Shown here: piece after piece, positions 36,085 through 44,175 of the stretch
Layout: each line of letters begins with the position of its first letter
Position numbering within the stretch: the stretch's first letter is position 1
Assembly: GCA_964407825.1 (NCBI GenBank)
Contig: CAYOXD010000001.1
Coordinates: 1 to 64,000 of the forward strand
Reading direction: 5' to 3'
Source: CAYOXD01 sp964407825
Lineage (GTDB): Bacteria; Desulfobacterota; Desulfobacteria; Desulfobacterales; JAFDDL01
Length of the DNA stretch: 64,000 nucleotides
Notes under the pieces: generated by a model
What the model was told of the DNA's origin: nothing
The model's database searches: none
What the model saw: the letters and a program-made list of their open reading frames with translations, nothing else
Made by a program: the position numbers and the translations under genes

Positions 36085-36660
36085 TTATGACTCCTGTTTG
36101 CAAACCTTGTGCACCGTTTGGGCATGCCAGGCCCCCTTGCCCGAAAAGGTGGGAATATTCTCGTCTTCCAGATGCTGCGCGATTTCCTTATAGGTCATGC
36201 CGTCCTGTCGAAGCCCGAGGATCAAATCGATCACCGCATCGCGCTCAACGACCGATGCCGTGGGATGGAAAAAGGATGCTTCCGAGCTTTCCTTTTCGCC
36301 CCTGCCTTGGGGGTCGCTTGTCGTGGCGCTTTCAATGGATCCATCGAACACTCGCCGCATCATCTCGGCGATGCTTTCCAGGACTTCGGCCTGCCGTTCC
36401 TGGGCATCGGCGGTCCGTTCGATGGCGTCCTGCATTCTTTTCTGTCCCTCTTCCATACTGATCAGCACCGACTTGATTTCGGGAGCTATTTCCGCCATCA
36501 CCTCCTGAAACTCGTTTCTCTTCTGATAGGGACGACGCTGCTGATCGCGTCCTCCCCGGCGCTCCGGTCCCCGGTACTGGGGGTTGCCATAGGGCTTATT
36601 TCGTTTGTCGTAGTTATTACGTTCCGCGTTCTTCCTCAAGTTGTGCAAAAAATCGTCCAT
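36085..36660 (-). CDS. Small protein with coiled coil and recombinase-like HTH tail
   Basis: A 191-residue protein. Residues 1-50 are basic and asparagine-rich (RNNYDKRNKPYGNPQYRGPERRGGRDQQRR in outline). Residues about 50-95 form an amphipathic helix (IKSVLISMEEGQKRMQDAIERTADAQERQAEVLESIAEMM). Residues about 135-190 read DLILGLRQDGMTYKEIAQHLEDENIPTFSGKGAWHAQTVHKVC, which is the HTH found at the end of the recombinase domain of large serine recombinases. No catalytic serine domain is present. Such proteins are common in Desulfobacterota and uncharacterised. It has its own promoter. Confidence 0.75.
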   Translation of the reverse strand: MDDFLHNLRKNAERNNYDKRNKPYGNPQYRGPERRGGRDQQRRPYQKRNEFQEVMAEIAPEIKSVLISMEEGQKRMQDAIERTADAQERQAEVLESIAEMMRRVFDGSIESATTSDPQGRGEKESSEASFFHPTASVVERDAVIDLILGLRQDGMTYKEIAQHLEDENIPTFSGKGAWHAQTVHKVCKQES

Positions 36661-36775
36661 CTGGACCTCCTTCCGAGGTATTTATTGAAGGTTTCATCTT
36701 CAAGGCATTGTACTGCCGGTAGTCCATGTTTTCCGGGGCTGGGCCATTCACGCCAGCGATTGATAAAAAGTAGCC

Positions 36776-36804
36776 TATGTAAACCACTTTGTCGTATCTG
36801 TCAA
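36776..36804 (-). promoter_or_regulatory. Sigma70-like promoter for the 191-residue HTH protein
   Basis: On the minus strand TTGACA (36804-36799), 17-base spacer, TACATA (36781-36776). The transcript would start near 36769, giving a leader of about 110 bases. Confidence 0.6.
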
Positions 36805-36851
36805 AACAAACCTGACCCTTTTCGGTTAAAATACAGTAAAGCCGCCCCCCC

Positions 36852-37739
36852 TTATTCTTCCAGGAGCGCTATCTTCCCCCAGATACCGAGACGCGTCAGG
36901 ATAAAATCATAACGCACGGGATCGCGGGGATTGACGGCCCTAAAACCGGCTGTAATCTCCAGGGCCGTTTGCATGCTCCCCTGCTTCCGCCGGGTAAACC
37001 CCCACTGAAGACCCAGACGAAGCATATGTGTATCCAGCGGCACAATCAACTGGGCGGGAGAAATCCCCTCCCATCCGCCGGGGTCTACGGCATCCGCCCG
37101 GACCATCCACCGCAGAAACAGATTCAGCCGCTTGCAGGCACTGCCGCGGCCCGGGTGCGGCAGCAGATGACCGGGCGCCGCCGGAGCGGCCTCTAGAACG
37201 GATCCCACGAAATGCGCCAGGGCCGGCAGAACCGTATCGTCTCCCTCCCTGTATCCGTCGCGGAAGACCGTCTGCAAGGTGCCATACCGCGCGAGTACCC
37301 TCGCGACCCCCGTCAGCATGGCAGCCACCTGATCGCCAGTGGCAAACCGGTGGCGGAAACCGTGAAAAGTCGTTCGTAAGGTGTCCCATGAGGTTCGGGC
37401 CAAATATCTTTTTGGTGCAGGCCCCATCTCCCGAAGCACTTGGTTCACACTGTTCATTATTTGGGTGACCCTGCCATAGGCAAGCGCCGATGCCACGAAA
37501 GCTACCACTTCTCGATCGTCGGGGTTGTCGTAGTCGTATAGAAACGCGATGGGATCCGGATGAACGTATTGCCGATGGTTGTAAATCGAGTACAGGCGCT
37601 CTAATTTTTTTTTAGTTCCATTAACTATATATATATCCGTTTGAAGGGGCCAACGCAATAGCGAATCGAAAAATGGGGCCTTAAAACCCCACCGGCATGG
37701 GATCTGCGATCGTTGCCCGTTGTGAAAGGCAATGCCCAT
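36852..37739 (-). CDS. TIGR02757/DUF2400 family protein
   Basis: A protein of about 240-295 residues. Recognisable parts: KLERLYSIYNHRQYVHPDPIAFLYDYD, VVAFVASALAYGRV, and near the end LIVPLDTHMLRLGLQWGFTRRK. This is the conserved family of unknown function. The upstream frame (to an ATG at 37739) overlaps comEC and does not look like this family. A start ATG at 37621 (MELKKKLERLY) would fit the family, but it is one base out of frame because of a run of nine A (37604-37613 region). A real shift, slippage or sequencing error must be considered. Confidence 0.7.
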   Translation of the reverse strand: MGIAFHNGQRSQIPCRWGFKAPFFDSLLRWPLQTDIYIVNGTKKKLERLYSIYNHRQYVHPDPIAFLYDYDNPDDREVVAFVASALAYGRVTQIMNSVNQVLREMGPAPKRYLARTSWDTLRTTFHGFRHRFATGDQVAAMLTGVARVLARYGTLQTVFRDGYREGDDTVLPALAHFVGSVLEAAPAAPGHLLPHPGRGSACKRLNLFLRWMVRADAVDPGGWEGISPAQLIVPLDTHMLRLGLQWGFTRRKQGSMQTALEITAGFRAVNPRDPVRYDFILTRLGIWGKIALLEE

Positions 37740-40191
37740 CAGTGCAAAAGATCACAGCGCCGTTCGTTGCCGTCGTATACATCCGCTCACAGACGGCGGC
37801 ATAGCGCGCCCGAACTTTCCGGGCCGGCCGCGCCCGTCCACGGATCAAGCCCGTGGAGAAAACCACCGTTCGGGGGGCGACCGCCACCAGAAATGCCCTC
37901 GTGCCGGAGGTGGGGCTGCCATGGTGTGGGGCCATCAGCACATCGCTGCGAAGATTCTCGCCCAGGGTATTCACCAGTTCCTGCTCCGCACCGGCCTCGA
38001 TATCGCCCGGGAAAAGAAAACGATGCTCACCATAGCAAACCTGCACCACCAGGGAATGGTTGTTGGGGTTTTGCCGCCATACCGCCCCTTTCCCTCTGTG
38101 TCTATAATCGACAGGGGGATAAAGGAACTTGAGGCATACCCCGTTTAGCCACTCCGATCCGGTGACCCCGGGGGTGTGGGCCGTCCCGATATGCCGCTCC
38201 CGGACAATCCGCATAAGTTCATGATAGCTCTTCGTATCGGCCGGTTCGCCATGGTATCGCAACCGCTCGACCCGAAAATGGCCGACGATGTATACCAACC
38301 CGTTCAAATGATCGCTGTCTGCATGGGAGAGAAGGATCTCCTCAATGCCCAGGATCTTTTTCCGCAACAGAATCGGGGCCAGAATATTCTTCCCCACGTC
38401 AAATACGGCGTTGTCGAAAAAGCCACCACCGTCGATGAGCAGGGTCTTACCGCCTGGAAGTTCCAGGATATTGGCGGTGCCGTTGCCCACATCCACCACC
38501 GTCACGCGCAGATCTCTTCGCCAAAACCGCTGCCAGCCCCAATATCCCGCATCCACAAGAACGATCAAAAGGCAGGACACAGCGGTCCATCGCCAAAATC
38601 GCCTCCCGGTCGCGGCCGGATCCAAGCCGCCACGCGCCCGCCCGCCGTGCCTGCCCCTCAGATAGATCACCATCAGCAAAGCGACGGTATAGTAGCAGAC
38701 AATTTCAAACCCGGTGGGAATGATCGTCATCATGGAAGAAAAGGGCCACGCCGCCATCTTCTGCACCAGGATGAGACAGCCCCGCAGCAATCGATCAGCG
38801 GGCCACAGCAAGACAGAAGCGAGAAAGGGACTTGCAGGAAGCAGGCAAACCGCCCCTAGCCCCAATGGCAGCACGCAAAAGCCAATCAGCGGCACGAATA
38901 TGAAATTGGCGGGAAGCCCCACCAGGGATATCTGATGAAAGCAGCCCATGACCAGGGGCAATGTGCCAAGGGTCGCATAGAGGGAAACCAGACCGAAGGT
39001 GCTCACCCGCCGCCGCCATGCGCCCCAAAAGCCTCGACCCGCCACGGTCGCCTCTCCGCCGGTTATGCCGAGCCCCAAAATGATGGCCGCCACTGCTGCA
39101 AAGGACAGCTGAAAGGAGGTCTCTGCCACCGCTGGGGGATGAAAAACGAGGATTCCCAGGGCCGCCCCGGCCAAGGCATTTAACAGATCATGGGATCGTC
39201 CTGAAAATAACGAGGAGAAAAAAAGGGTCATCATCAGCACCGCCCGCTGGGTGGAGGGCGGCATCCCCGCGAGAATTCCGTAAGCCCATATCCCCATCAC
39301 GGCCACAAGCGCGGCCGCCCGGCGGACCCATCCCCGCCACAGCAGCCCGGGGACGCGGCCCAGTACCCCGGTGGCCAGGAAAAATAGGACGCCCCCCACG
39401 ATGCCCACATGCAGCCCGGATATGGCCAACAGGTGCCCGATTCCCGCCCTCTGGAAGGCCTCCCGAGTCTCAGGCGCCAAGCCCCGGCGGTCCCCCAGAA
39501 GCAGCGTTTTGAAGACCCCCAGGGCCTGCCCCCCGACCGTCTTTTCCAAGAAGACCGCGATCCGGCTTCTCCCTCGTGCCAGGGGCCCCGAACGCCCCCG
39601 CCTCCCCTCCAGTACCTTCAGAGCATTCTTCGGGACATAGACCGAGGCCCAAACCCCCCGGGCCGCCATGTACCGTTTGTAGTCGAATCCGCCAGGATTG
39701 TTGAAATTGTGAAGCAACCGGATGCTCCCCCTGAGCCGTACCAGACTGCCCTCTGAAAGGGGGAAGGTGTCATCGGCGAAAGTGACACGCAGTTTTCCCT
39801 CGCTTTTGTATCGATGGTGATGGCGAATCACGAGCAGGGCGGATAAAATGAATTTCTGACGATATGCCGACGTGACGGGGGCTGAATCGATTCGCCCCAC
39901 GATGAGGCAAGTGCCCTTCCCGGCATAGTGGATGATGTCATGGGGGGGGAACCTGGGGGCAGCCCAGTGTTGAATGAGAAGATAGCCCAGGGAGCAGAAG
40001 AGAACCAGGGGCGCTATCAGGGCGGGCCGGCGATGACGAATCCCAATGCCGATCCACATCAGGCAGCCGGCTGAGCCGAGCGCGGCCCAGGCCCCGCGGG
40101 CCGGCCACCCGTACCCCAAGGCGATACCGGCCCCCAGTGCGCAGGCCAAGGGCAGAAGGGGCCGTTCTAGCGGAGTCACCTCTATCGGCAT
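37681..40191 (-). CDS. comEC: ComEC/Rec2 DNA uptake channel with C-terminal metallo-hydrolase domain
   Basis: An 836-residue polytopic protein. About ten membrane segments begin with PLLPLACALGAGIALGYG. The competence core includes the LLAISGLHVGIVGG motif, the AGMPPSTQRAVLMM loop, and SFAAVAAIILG. The C-terminal MBL domain has LSHADSDHLNGL (H-x-D-x-D-H) and APHHGSPTSG. Full-length ComEC forms the channel that brings single-stranded DNA across the inner membrane. It is followed closely by the TIGR02757 gene. Confidence 0.9.
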   Translation of the reverse strand: MPIEVTPLERPLLPLACALGAGIALGYGWPARGAWAALGSAGCLMWIGIGIRHRRPALIAPLVLFCSLGYLLIQHWAAPRFPPHDIIHYAGKGTCLIVGRIDSAPVTSAYRQKFILSALLVIRHHHRYKSEGKLRVTFADDTFPLSEGSLVRLRGSIRLLHNFNNPGGFDYKRYMAARGVWASVYVPKNALKVLEGRRGRSGPLARGRSRIAVFLEKTVGGQALGVFKTLLLGDRRGLAPETREAFQRAGIGHLLAISGLHVGIVGGVLFFLATGVLGRVPGLLWRGWVRRAAALVAVMGIWAYGILAGMPPSTQRAVLMMTLFFSSLFSGRSHDLLNALAGAALGILVFHPPAVAETSFQLSFAAVAAIILGLGITGGEATVAGRGFWGAWRRRVSTFGLVSLYATLGTLPLVMGCFHQISLVGLPANFIFVPLIGFCVLPLGLGAVCLLPASPFLASVLLWPADRLLRGCLILVQKMAAWPFSSMMTIIPTGFEIVCYYTVALLMVIYLRGRHGGRARGGLDPAATGRRFWRWTAVSCLLIVLVDAGYWGWQRFWRRDLRVTVVDVGNGTANILELPGGKTLLIDGGGFFDNAVFDVGKNILAPILLRKKILGIEEILLSHADSDHLNGLVYIVGHFRVERLRYHGEPADTKSYHELMRIVRERHIGTAHTPGVTGSEWLNGVCLKFLYPPVDYRHRGKGAVWRQNPNNHSLVVQVCYGEHRFLFPGDIEAGAEQELVNTLGENLRSDVLMAPHHGSPTSGTRAFLVAVAPRTVVFSTGLIRGRARPARKVRARYAAVCERMYTTATNGAVIFCTDGHCLSQRATIADPMPVGF

Positions 40192-40250
40192 AGACCGTAG
40201 ACCCTTTCGACAGGGAGCAGTGTCTGTTTCTCAGGAGGTGCAGTTTGTCC

Positions 40251-40377
40251 TTCTCGTTGTCGTTGTCGTAATCGTAGTCGTTCTTATATTCGCCATCGCC
40301 ATCAAAATTGGCGAACATCCGACATGGGATCACCGAGAATGACAGCCGCGATTACGATCACGACAACGACAACGATG
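40251..40377. repeat. Palindromic intergenic element with CGTTGT tandem arm (copy 2)
   Basis: Left arm 40251-40280 (TTCTCGTTGTCGTTGTCGTA followed by ATCGTAGTCG) and right arm 40349-40377, its reverse complement with few mismatches. The left arm matches that at 5831 but with fewer hexamers (three rather than four or five). It fills much of the 253-base space between comEC and murA. Confidence 0.75.
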
Positions 40378-40444
40378 ATACGGGAAAGAATACTCCCTCT
40401 CAGATGTCGGGGCAGGGATATGGGCAAAACTGTTTTGGAGCTTG

Positions 40445-41704
40445 TCAGGAGGTCTCCGGCACTCGCCGGATAACGGCACCCAGGTGTTCAAACTTCTTTT
40501 CGAGGGCTTCGTATCCCCGGTCCAAATGATACACCCGGTGCACCTCAGTGGTGCCCTGGGCCACAAGGCCGGCTAGCACCAGGCAGGCGCTGGCCCTCAG
40601 GTCCGAGGCCATGACCGGTGCACCGGAAAGCCTCTGGACCCCCCGCACCATGGCGGCATTGCCGGATACTTGGATATCAGCCCCCATCCGGCGCAATTCA
40701 CTGACATGGATGAATCGGTTCTCGAAAATGGTCTCGGAAATGAGGCTGAGGCCCCTGGCCACGGACATCAGAACCATGAACTGGGCCTGCATGTCCGTTG
40801 GAAACCCAGGATAGGGCAGGGTCTTCACATCCACGCTGGAAATCGAATCCGCCCCCTGAACCCGGATACGGTCCCCCTCTACGGTGACCCGGGCGCCCGT
40901 CAACCGCAGCTTGTGGATCACCGCCTCCAGATGGGCCGGCTCGCAGCGGTTCAGCGTCACGTCCCCATGGGTCAGGGCCGCCGCCACCATGAAGGTTCCC
41001 GCCTCGATGCGATCCGGTATGATGGACACATCAACCGGGTGAAGCTCCGAAACCCCCCGGATGGTGATGACCGGGCCGCCGGCTCCCTGGATATCGGCTC
41101 CCATCCGGTTCAGGACCTCGGCCAGGGCCAGAATTTCCGGTTCCCGGGCGGCGTTCCGGATGACGGTGAGCCCATCGGCCAGGGCTGCGGCCATCATCAA
41201 ATTTTCAGTCCCCGTGACAGTGGCCACATCGAGATAAATCTCGGCTCCCCGCAGTTTTTCGGCGTGCGCCTCCACATACCCATGCTGGAGGTTGATGCTT
41301 GCCCCCAGTCGAGCCAGCCCCTTCAGGTGGAGGTTGATGGGCCTGGCACCGATAGCACATCCGCCCGGCAGGGAGACTCGCGCCTTCTTGAGCCGGGCCA
41401 GCAGCGGCCCGAGTACCAGAATCGATGCCCGCATCTTTCGGACGATGTCATATTGCGCCTCATGGCAGCGCACGCCGCCGGCATCGATGCGGACCTGGTT
41501 GCCATCGGTCTCGACAGCCCCGCCGAGGCTTGTCAGAAGCTGTTTGATGCTGTCGATATCCCGAAGGACCGGCACGTTGGTGTAAGTGTTCCATCCTCCG
41601 GTCAGGAGGCTGGAGGCCAGGATCGGCAGGGCCGCGTTCTTCGCTCCTCCGATCACTACCTCGCCGGCCAGCCGACGCCCCCCCTGGATGACAATCTTAT
41701 CCAT
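40445..41704 (-). CDS. murA: UDP-N-acetylglucosamine 1-carboxyvinyltransferase
   Basis: A 419-residue enoyl transferase for the first committed step of peptidoglycan synthesis. It begins DKIVIQGGRRLAGEVVIGGAKNAALP (lysine and asparagine of the active site), carries the loop LPGGCAIGARPIN with the catalytic cysteine that PEP and fosfomycin modify, and ends in HLDRGYEALEKKFEHLGAVI. The start lies 21 bases after the U-run of the terminator at 41725-41760, so it may depend on read-through or a promoter within the hairpin region. Confidence 0.95.
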   Translation of the reverse strand: MDKIVIQGGRRLAGEVVIGGAKNAALPILASSLLTGGWNTYTNVPVLRDIDSIKQLLTSLGGAVETDGNQVRIDAGGVRCHEAQYDIVRKMRASILVLGPLLARLKKARVSLPGGCAIGARPINLHLKGLARLGASINLQHGYVEAHAEKLRGAEIYLDVATVTGTENLMMAAALADGLTVIRNAAREPEILALAEVLNRMGADIQGAGGPVITIRGVSELHPVDVSIIPDRIEAGTFMVAAALTHGDVTLNRCEPAHLEAVIHKLRLTGARVTVEGDRIRVQGADSISSVDVKTLPYPGFPTDMQAQFMVLMSVARGLSLISETIFENRFIHVSELRRMGADIQVSGNAAMVRGVQRLSGAPVMASDLRASACLVLAGLVAQGTTEVHRVYHLDRGYEALEKKFEHLGAVIRRVPETS

Positions 41705-41724
41705 CGGTTGTCCCCTTGCGCACG

Positions 41725-41760
41725 AAAAAAGCGCTTCCCACGAATCCTGCGGGAAGCGCT
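41725..41760 (-). terminator. Intrinsic terminator of the qrc operon
   Basis: On the minus strand AGCGCTTCCC (41760-41751) pairs with GGGAAGCGCT (41739-41730) and is followed by a run of six T (41730-41725). It is a classical Rho-independent terminator placed after the 53-residue gene and before murA. Confidence 0.88.
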
Positions 41761-41789
41761 CCTGTCAATATACAAATCAAACGATGCAA

Positions 41790-41951
41790 TCAGTGGTGGT
41801 GATGGTCGCCGCCCCCCTTGGTCGAATCGATCACCGCCTTGATGACACAATAGGTCAGCCCCAGGCCGATGATGGAAAGCGCATACCACAGGCCGCCATG
41901 GAAAATCATATGGCCGCCATCCCAGATCCATTCAAACGAAAACGGAAACAT
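41790..41951 (-). CDS. 53-residue His-tailed membrane protein after qrcD
   Basis: A complete small gene: strong ribosome site AAGGAGG 8 bases before the ATG, 53 residues, then TGA. The N-terminal half has MFPFSFEWIWDGGHMIFHGG; one hydrophobic segment follows (GLWYALSIIGLGLTYCVI), then a charged KAVIDSTKGGGDHHHH tail of four histidines. It starts 22 bases after qrcD and is followed by the operon terminator, so it belongs to qrcABCD. It may be an extra small subunit, an assembly factor, or a metal (nickel, iron or heme) handling protein. It is too short to be found by a 60-residue cut-off. The function is not known. Confidence 0.75.
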   Translation of the reverse strand: MFPFSFEWIWDGGHMIFHGGLWYALSIIGLGLTYCVIKAVIDSTKGGGDHHHH

Positions 41952-41973
41952 ATCGCAAACCTCCTTGACCGGC

Positions 41974-43233
41974 TCAGAAATCCACCGGGTTCAATTCCTT
42001 TTCCTGGGGGAATATCGGCAGATACCGATAGGATATCAGAACCATGATCGTCCCGTAAGCAACCGGCAGGATCGTGGTCGCCACCTCAGGCCAGGTGGGC
42101 ATGTACAGCGCCCATGAGTCAAAGGGCATCACCGGCACGGCCAGGACCTGAAGCACCATTACCCAGCGGTTAAGGCAGACACCGATGGAGGCCAGGGTTA
42201 CCGCCAGAAAGAGCAGGCCGGGTCTCTGGCGCAGGGGCCTGCTAATGAGAATGGCAGCGGGCAGGACCCCGCAAATTCCGATCTCCGTCGCCAGTATCCA
42301 ATAGCCGTACAGCGCGTTGTGGGTGTAAAAGAAGGCCAGATTGAACCCCATGGACGGCGCCGTATAATCCGCCCAGTAGATGGTGTCGCAGATCTTGGCG
42401 ATCAGGTAGGTGGTGAGCATCCATCCGGCAATCTTTGCCAGGAGGTCAATGACATCCGGTTTGACGAGCTGCTTTCCAGTGATCTTCTCGGTTAGCCGCG
42501 TGATGAAGATCGTGAAACACGGTCCACAGGCGGCCGCTGACCAGGTAAAGAGGAAAAAGGTCGTGGGCCAAATGAAGATGTGCGTGCGGTATCCGAAGGG
42601 ACGGCCGAAGAGGACACCGGCCACACCCCCCAGAGACCCCTGGTGGAAGAAGGACAGAAAGGCACCGGTAGCGGCGAACACGGCCATGATCTCGTGGAGA
42701 TTGTGGCTCAGGTGGTGGAAAAAGGGTATCCGGTCCACCTGTCGGTTCTCCAGGGCAAGCGGCAGGTACTCCACACACAGCACGCCGAAATAGCACGAGA
42801 GGCAGAAGGCCACCTCCGTCAGCATGGAGTGCACGTTGGCGTGCCAGAAGATGAACCAGTTACGAAGCGGCTGCCCCACATCGATGGCCAGGATCAGAAG
42901 GGCCGAACTATAACAGATAAATCCGATCAGCACCGCATAGTTGATCAGGTTCTTCAGCTTGTGTTTCCCGATCACATAGTTCAGAAGCCCCGTAAAAAAA
43001 GCACCGCCGCCCAGGGCAATCACCGCCAGATCCGCCCAGATCCAGAGAGCGAACCCATAGTTGTCATTCATCCCGGTGATGTAAAGCCCCTTAAACCAGC
43101 AGAGCAACATGGCATAGACCCCCCACAGCAGCACGGCCCCTGTCACCGCCAACGCCAGCAGGAACTGCCAGAAGGGGCAGCGTTTCACGCCCTCGGGTAT
43201 TAACGCAGAATCGATCATGGATGTGCTCCTCAA
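41974..43233 (-). CDS. qrcD: Qrc complex membrane subunit, NrfD family
   Basis: A 419-residue polytopic protein with about ten hydrophobic segments, of the NrfD/PsrC family. Typical parts are LLCWFKGLYITGMNDNYGF, LLNYVIGKHKLKNLINYA, IDVGQPLRNWFIFWH, and the conserved arginine/histidine region around NRWVMVLQVLAVPVMPFDSW. In Qrc of Desulfovibrio it reduces menaquinone at the periplasmic side. It follows qrcC by 64 bases. Confidence 0.9.
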   Translation of the reverse strand: MRSTSMIDSALIPEGVKRCPFWQFLLALAVTGAVLLWGVYAMLLCWFKGLYITGMNDNYGFALWIWADLAVIALGGGAFFTGLLNYVIGKHKLKNLINYAVLIGFICYSSALLILAIDVGQPLRNWFIFWHANVHSMLTEVAFCLSCYFGVLCVEYLPLALENRQVDRIPFFHHLSHNLHEIMAVFAATGAFLSFFHQGSLGGVAGVLFGRPFGYRTHIFIWPTTFFLFTWSAAACGPCFTIFITRLTEKITGKQLVKPDVIDLLAKIAGWMLTTYLIAKICDTIYWADYTAPSMGFNLAFFYTHNALYGYWILATEIGICGVLPAAILISRPLRQRPGLLFLAVTLASIGVCLNRWVMVLQVLAVPVMPFDSWALYMPTWPEVATTILPVAYGTIMVLISYRYLPIFPQEKELNPVDF

Positions 43234-43297
43234 CGTCTTCGGTTACCTATATAGTCCTGTTTCCGCCGGGGGGGTGGCCCCGGGCGGCACGCGTCTT

Positions 43298-44155
43298 TTA
43301 TTCGTGATGGCCGGCCTTTTCCCCGTGGGCCGCGGCGGCAGCCCCAGCCTTCAGCTGCCGATCCATCATGTGATTATCGCCGCACCGGCGAACCCACTCG
43401 CGGGTGGACAGGTAGTACACCTTGGGGTTGGTCTTAAGCCGCTCCAGAAGCCGGAAGACCAAGGGGTTACGCGGCCGGCCGCCATGGGCCAGGTCCGGCT
43501 GGGCCAGCTGATGGACCTTGTGATCCGGATTTTTCAGGTCCCCGAAGGTAATGGCGCCCGCAGGGCAGGCCTGGGTGCAGGCGCTCTGATATTCGTCCTC
43601 TTTCAAGGTGCTCCGGCCCTCCAGGAAGGCCTTGTTCATGGCCAGTTGATACCGATGAAAACAGAAGCTGCACTTCTCCACCACGCCGCGCATCCGGACC
43701 GATACGTTGGGGCTCAGGTACTTTTCCATTCCATCGGGCCAGACCGGATCCCACCAGTTGAAGTACCGGGCATGATAGGGGCAGGCGGCCATGCAGTACC
43801 GGCACCCGAAGCAGCGGGTGTAAATCTGGCTGACGATGCCCGTGTCCGTGCTGTAGTCGGTGGCTGTGGCAGGGCAAACGGACACGCAGGGAGAATGGCC
43901 CTGGTCGTGCATTCCGGCACATTGCATGCAGGGCCGGGGCAGGTAGCATTCGTCCGTATCCGGGAAGGGCTTTCCGTTGGTCAATTTATAAACGCGCATC
44001 CAGGTGATGCTTCTGAGTTTGTCAGATTCGTCCGGCCTGAACGGGATATTGTTCTCCGCGAAGCAGGCCACCATGCAGGAGCCGCAACCGGTGCATTTAT
44101 CCAGGTCAATGACCATTCCATATCGTTTGGTTTCGTGGTGTCCTTTATTCATCAC
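43298..44155 (-). CDS. qrcC: Qrc complex iron-sulfur subunit
   Basis: A 285-residue protein with four cysteine clusters: CTGCGSCMVACFAEN, CMQCAG with CVSVCP, CFGCRYCMAACPY, and CSFCFHRY with CTQACPAGA. It is the DmsB/PsrB type subunit that links the heme chain and QrcB-like subunit to QrcD. The short His/Lys leader (MNKGHHETKRYG) has no signal peptide, so export with the Tat-dependent partner is assumed. Confidence 0.9.
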   Translation of the reverse strand: MMNKGHHETKRYGMVIDLDKCTGCGSCMVACFAENNIPFRPDESDKLRSITWMRVYKLTNGKPFPDTDECYLPRPCMQCAGMHDQGHSPCVSVCPATATDYSTDTGIVSQIYTRCFGCRYCMAACPYHARYFNWWDPVWPDGMEKYLSPNVSVRMRGVVEKCSFCFHRYQLAMNKAFLEGRSTLKEDEYQSACTQACPAGAITFGDLKNPDHKVHQLAQPDLAHGGRPRNPLVFRLLERLKTNPKVYYLSTREWVRRCGDNHMMDRQLKAGAAAAAHGEKAGHHE

Positions 44156-44175
44156 AACCTCGTTGCATCCGTCAG

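Noticed and set aside
36085..36660. Serine recombinase gene
   Set aside because: Only the HTH-like end is present; the catalytic domain with its serine is absent, so it is not an active recombinase.
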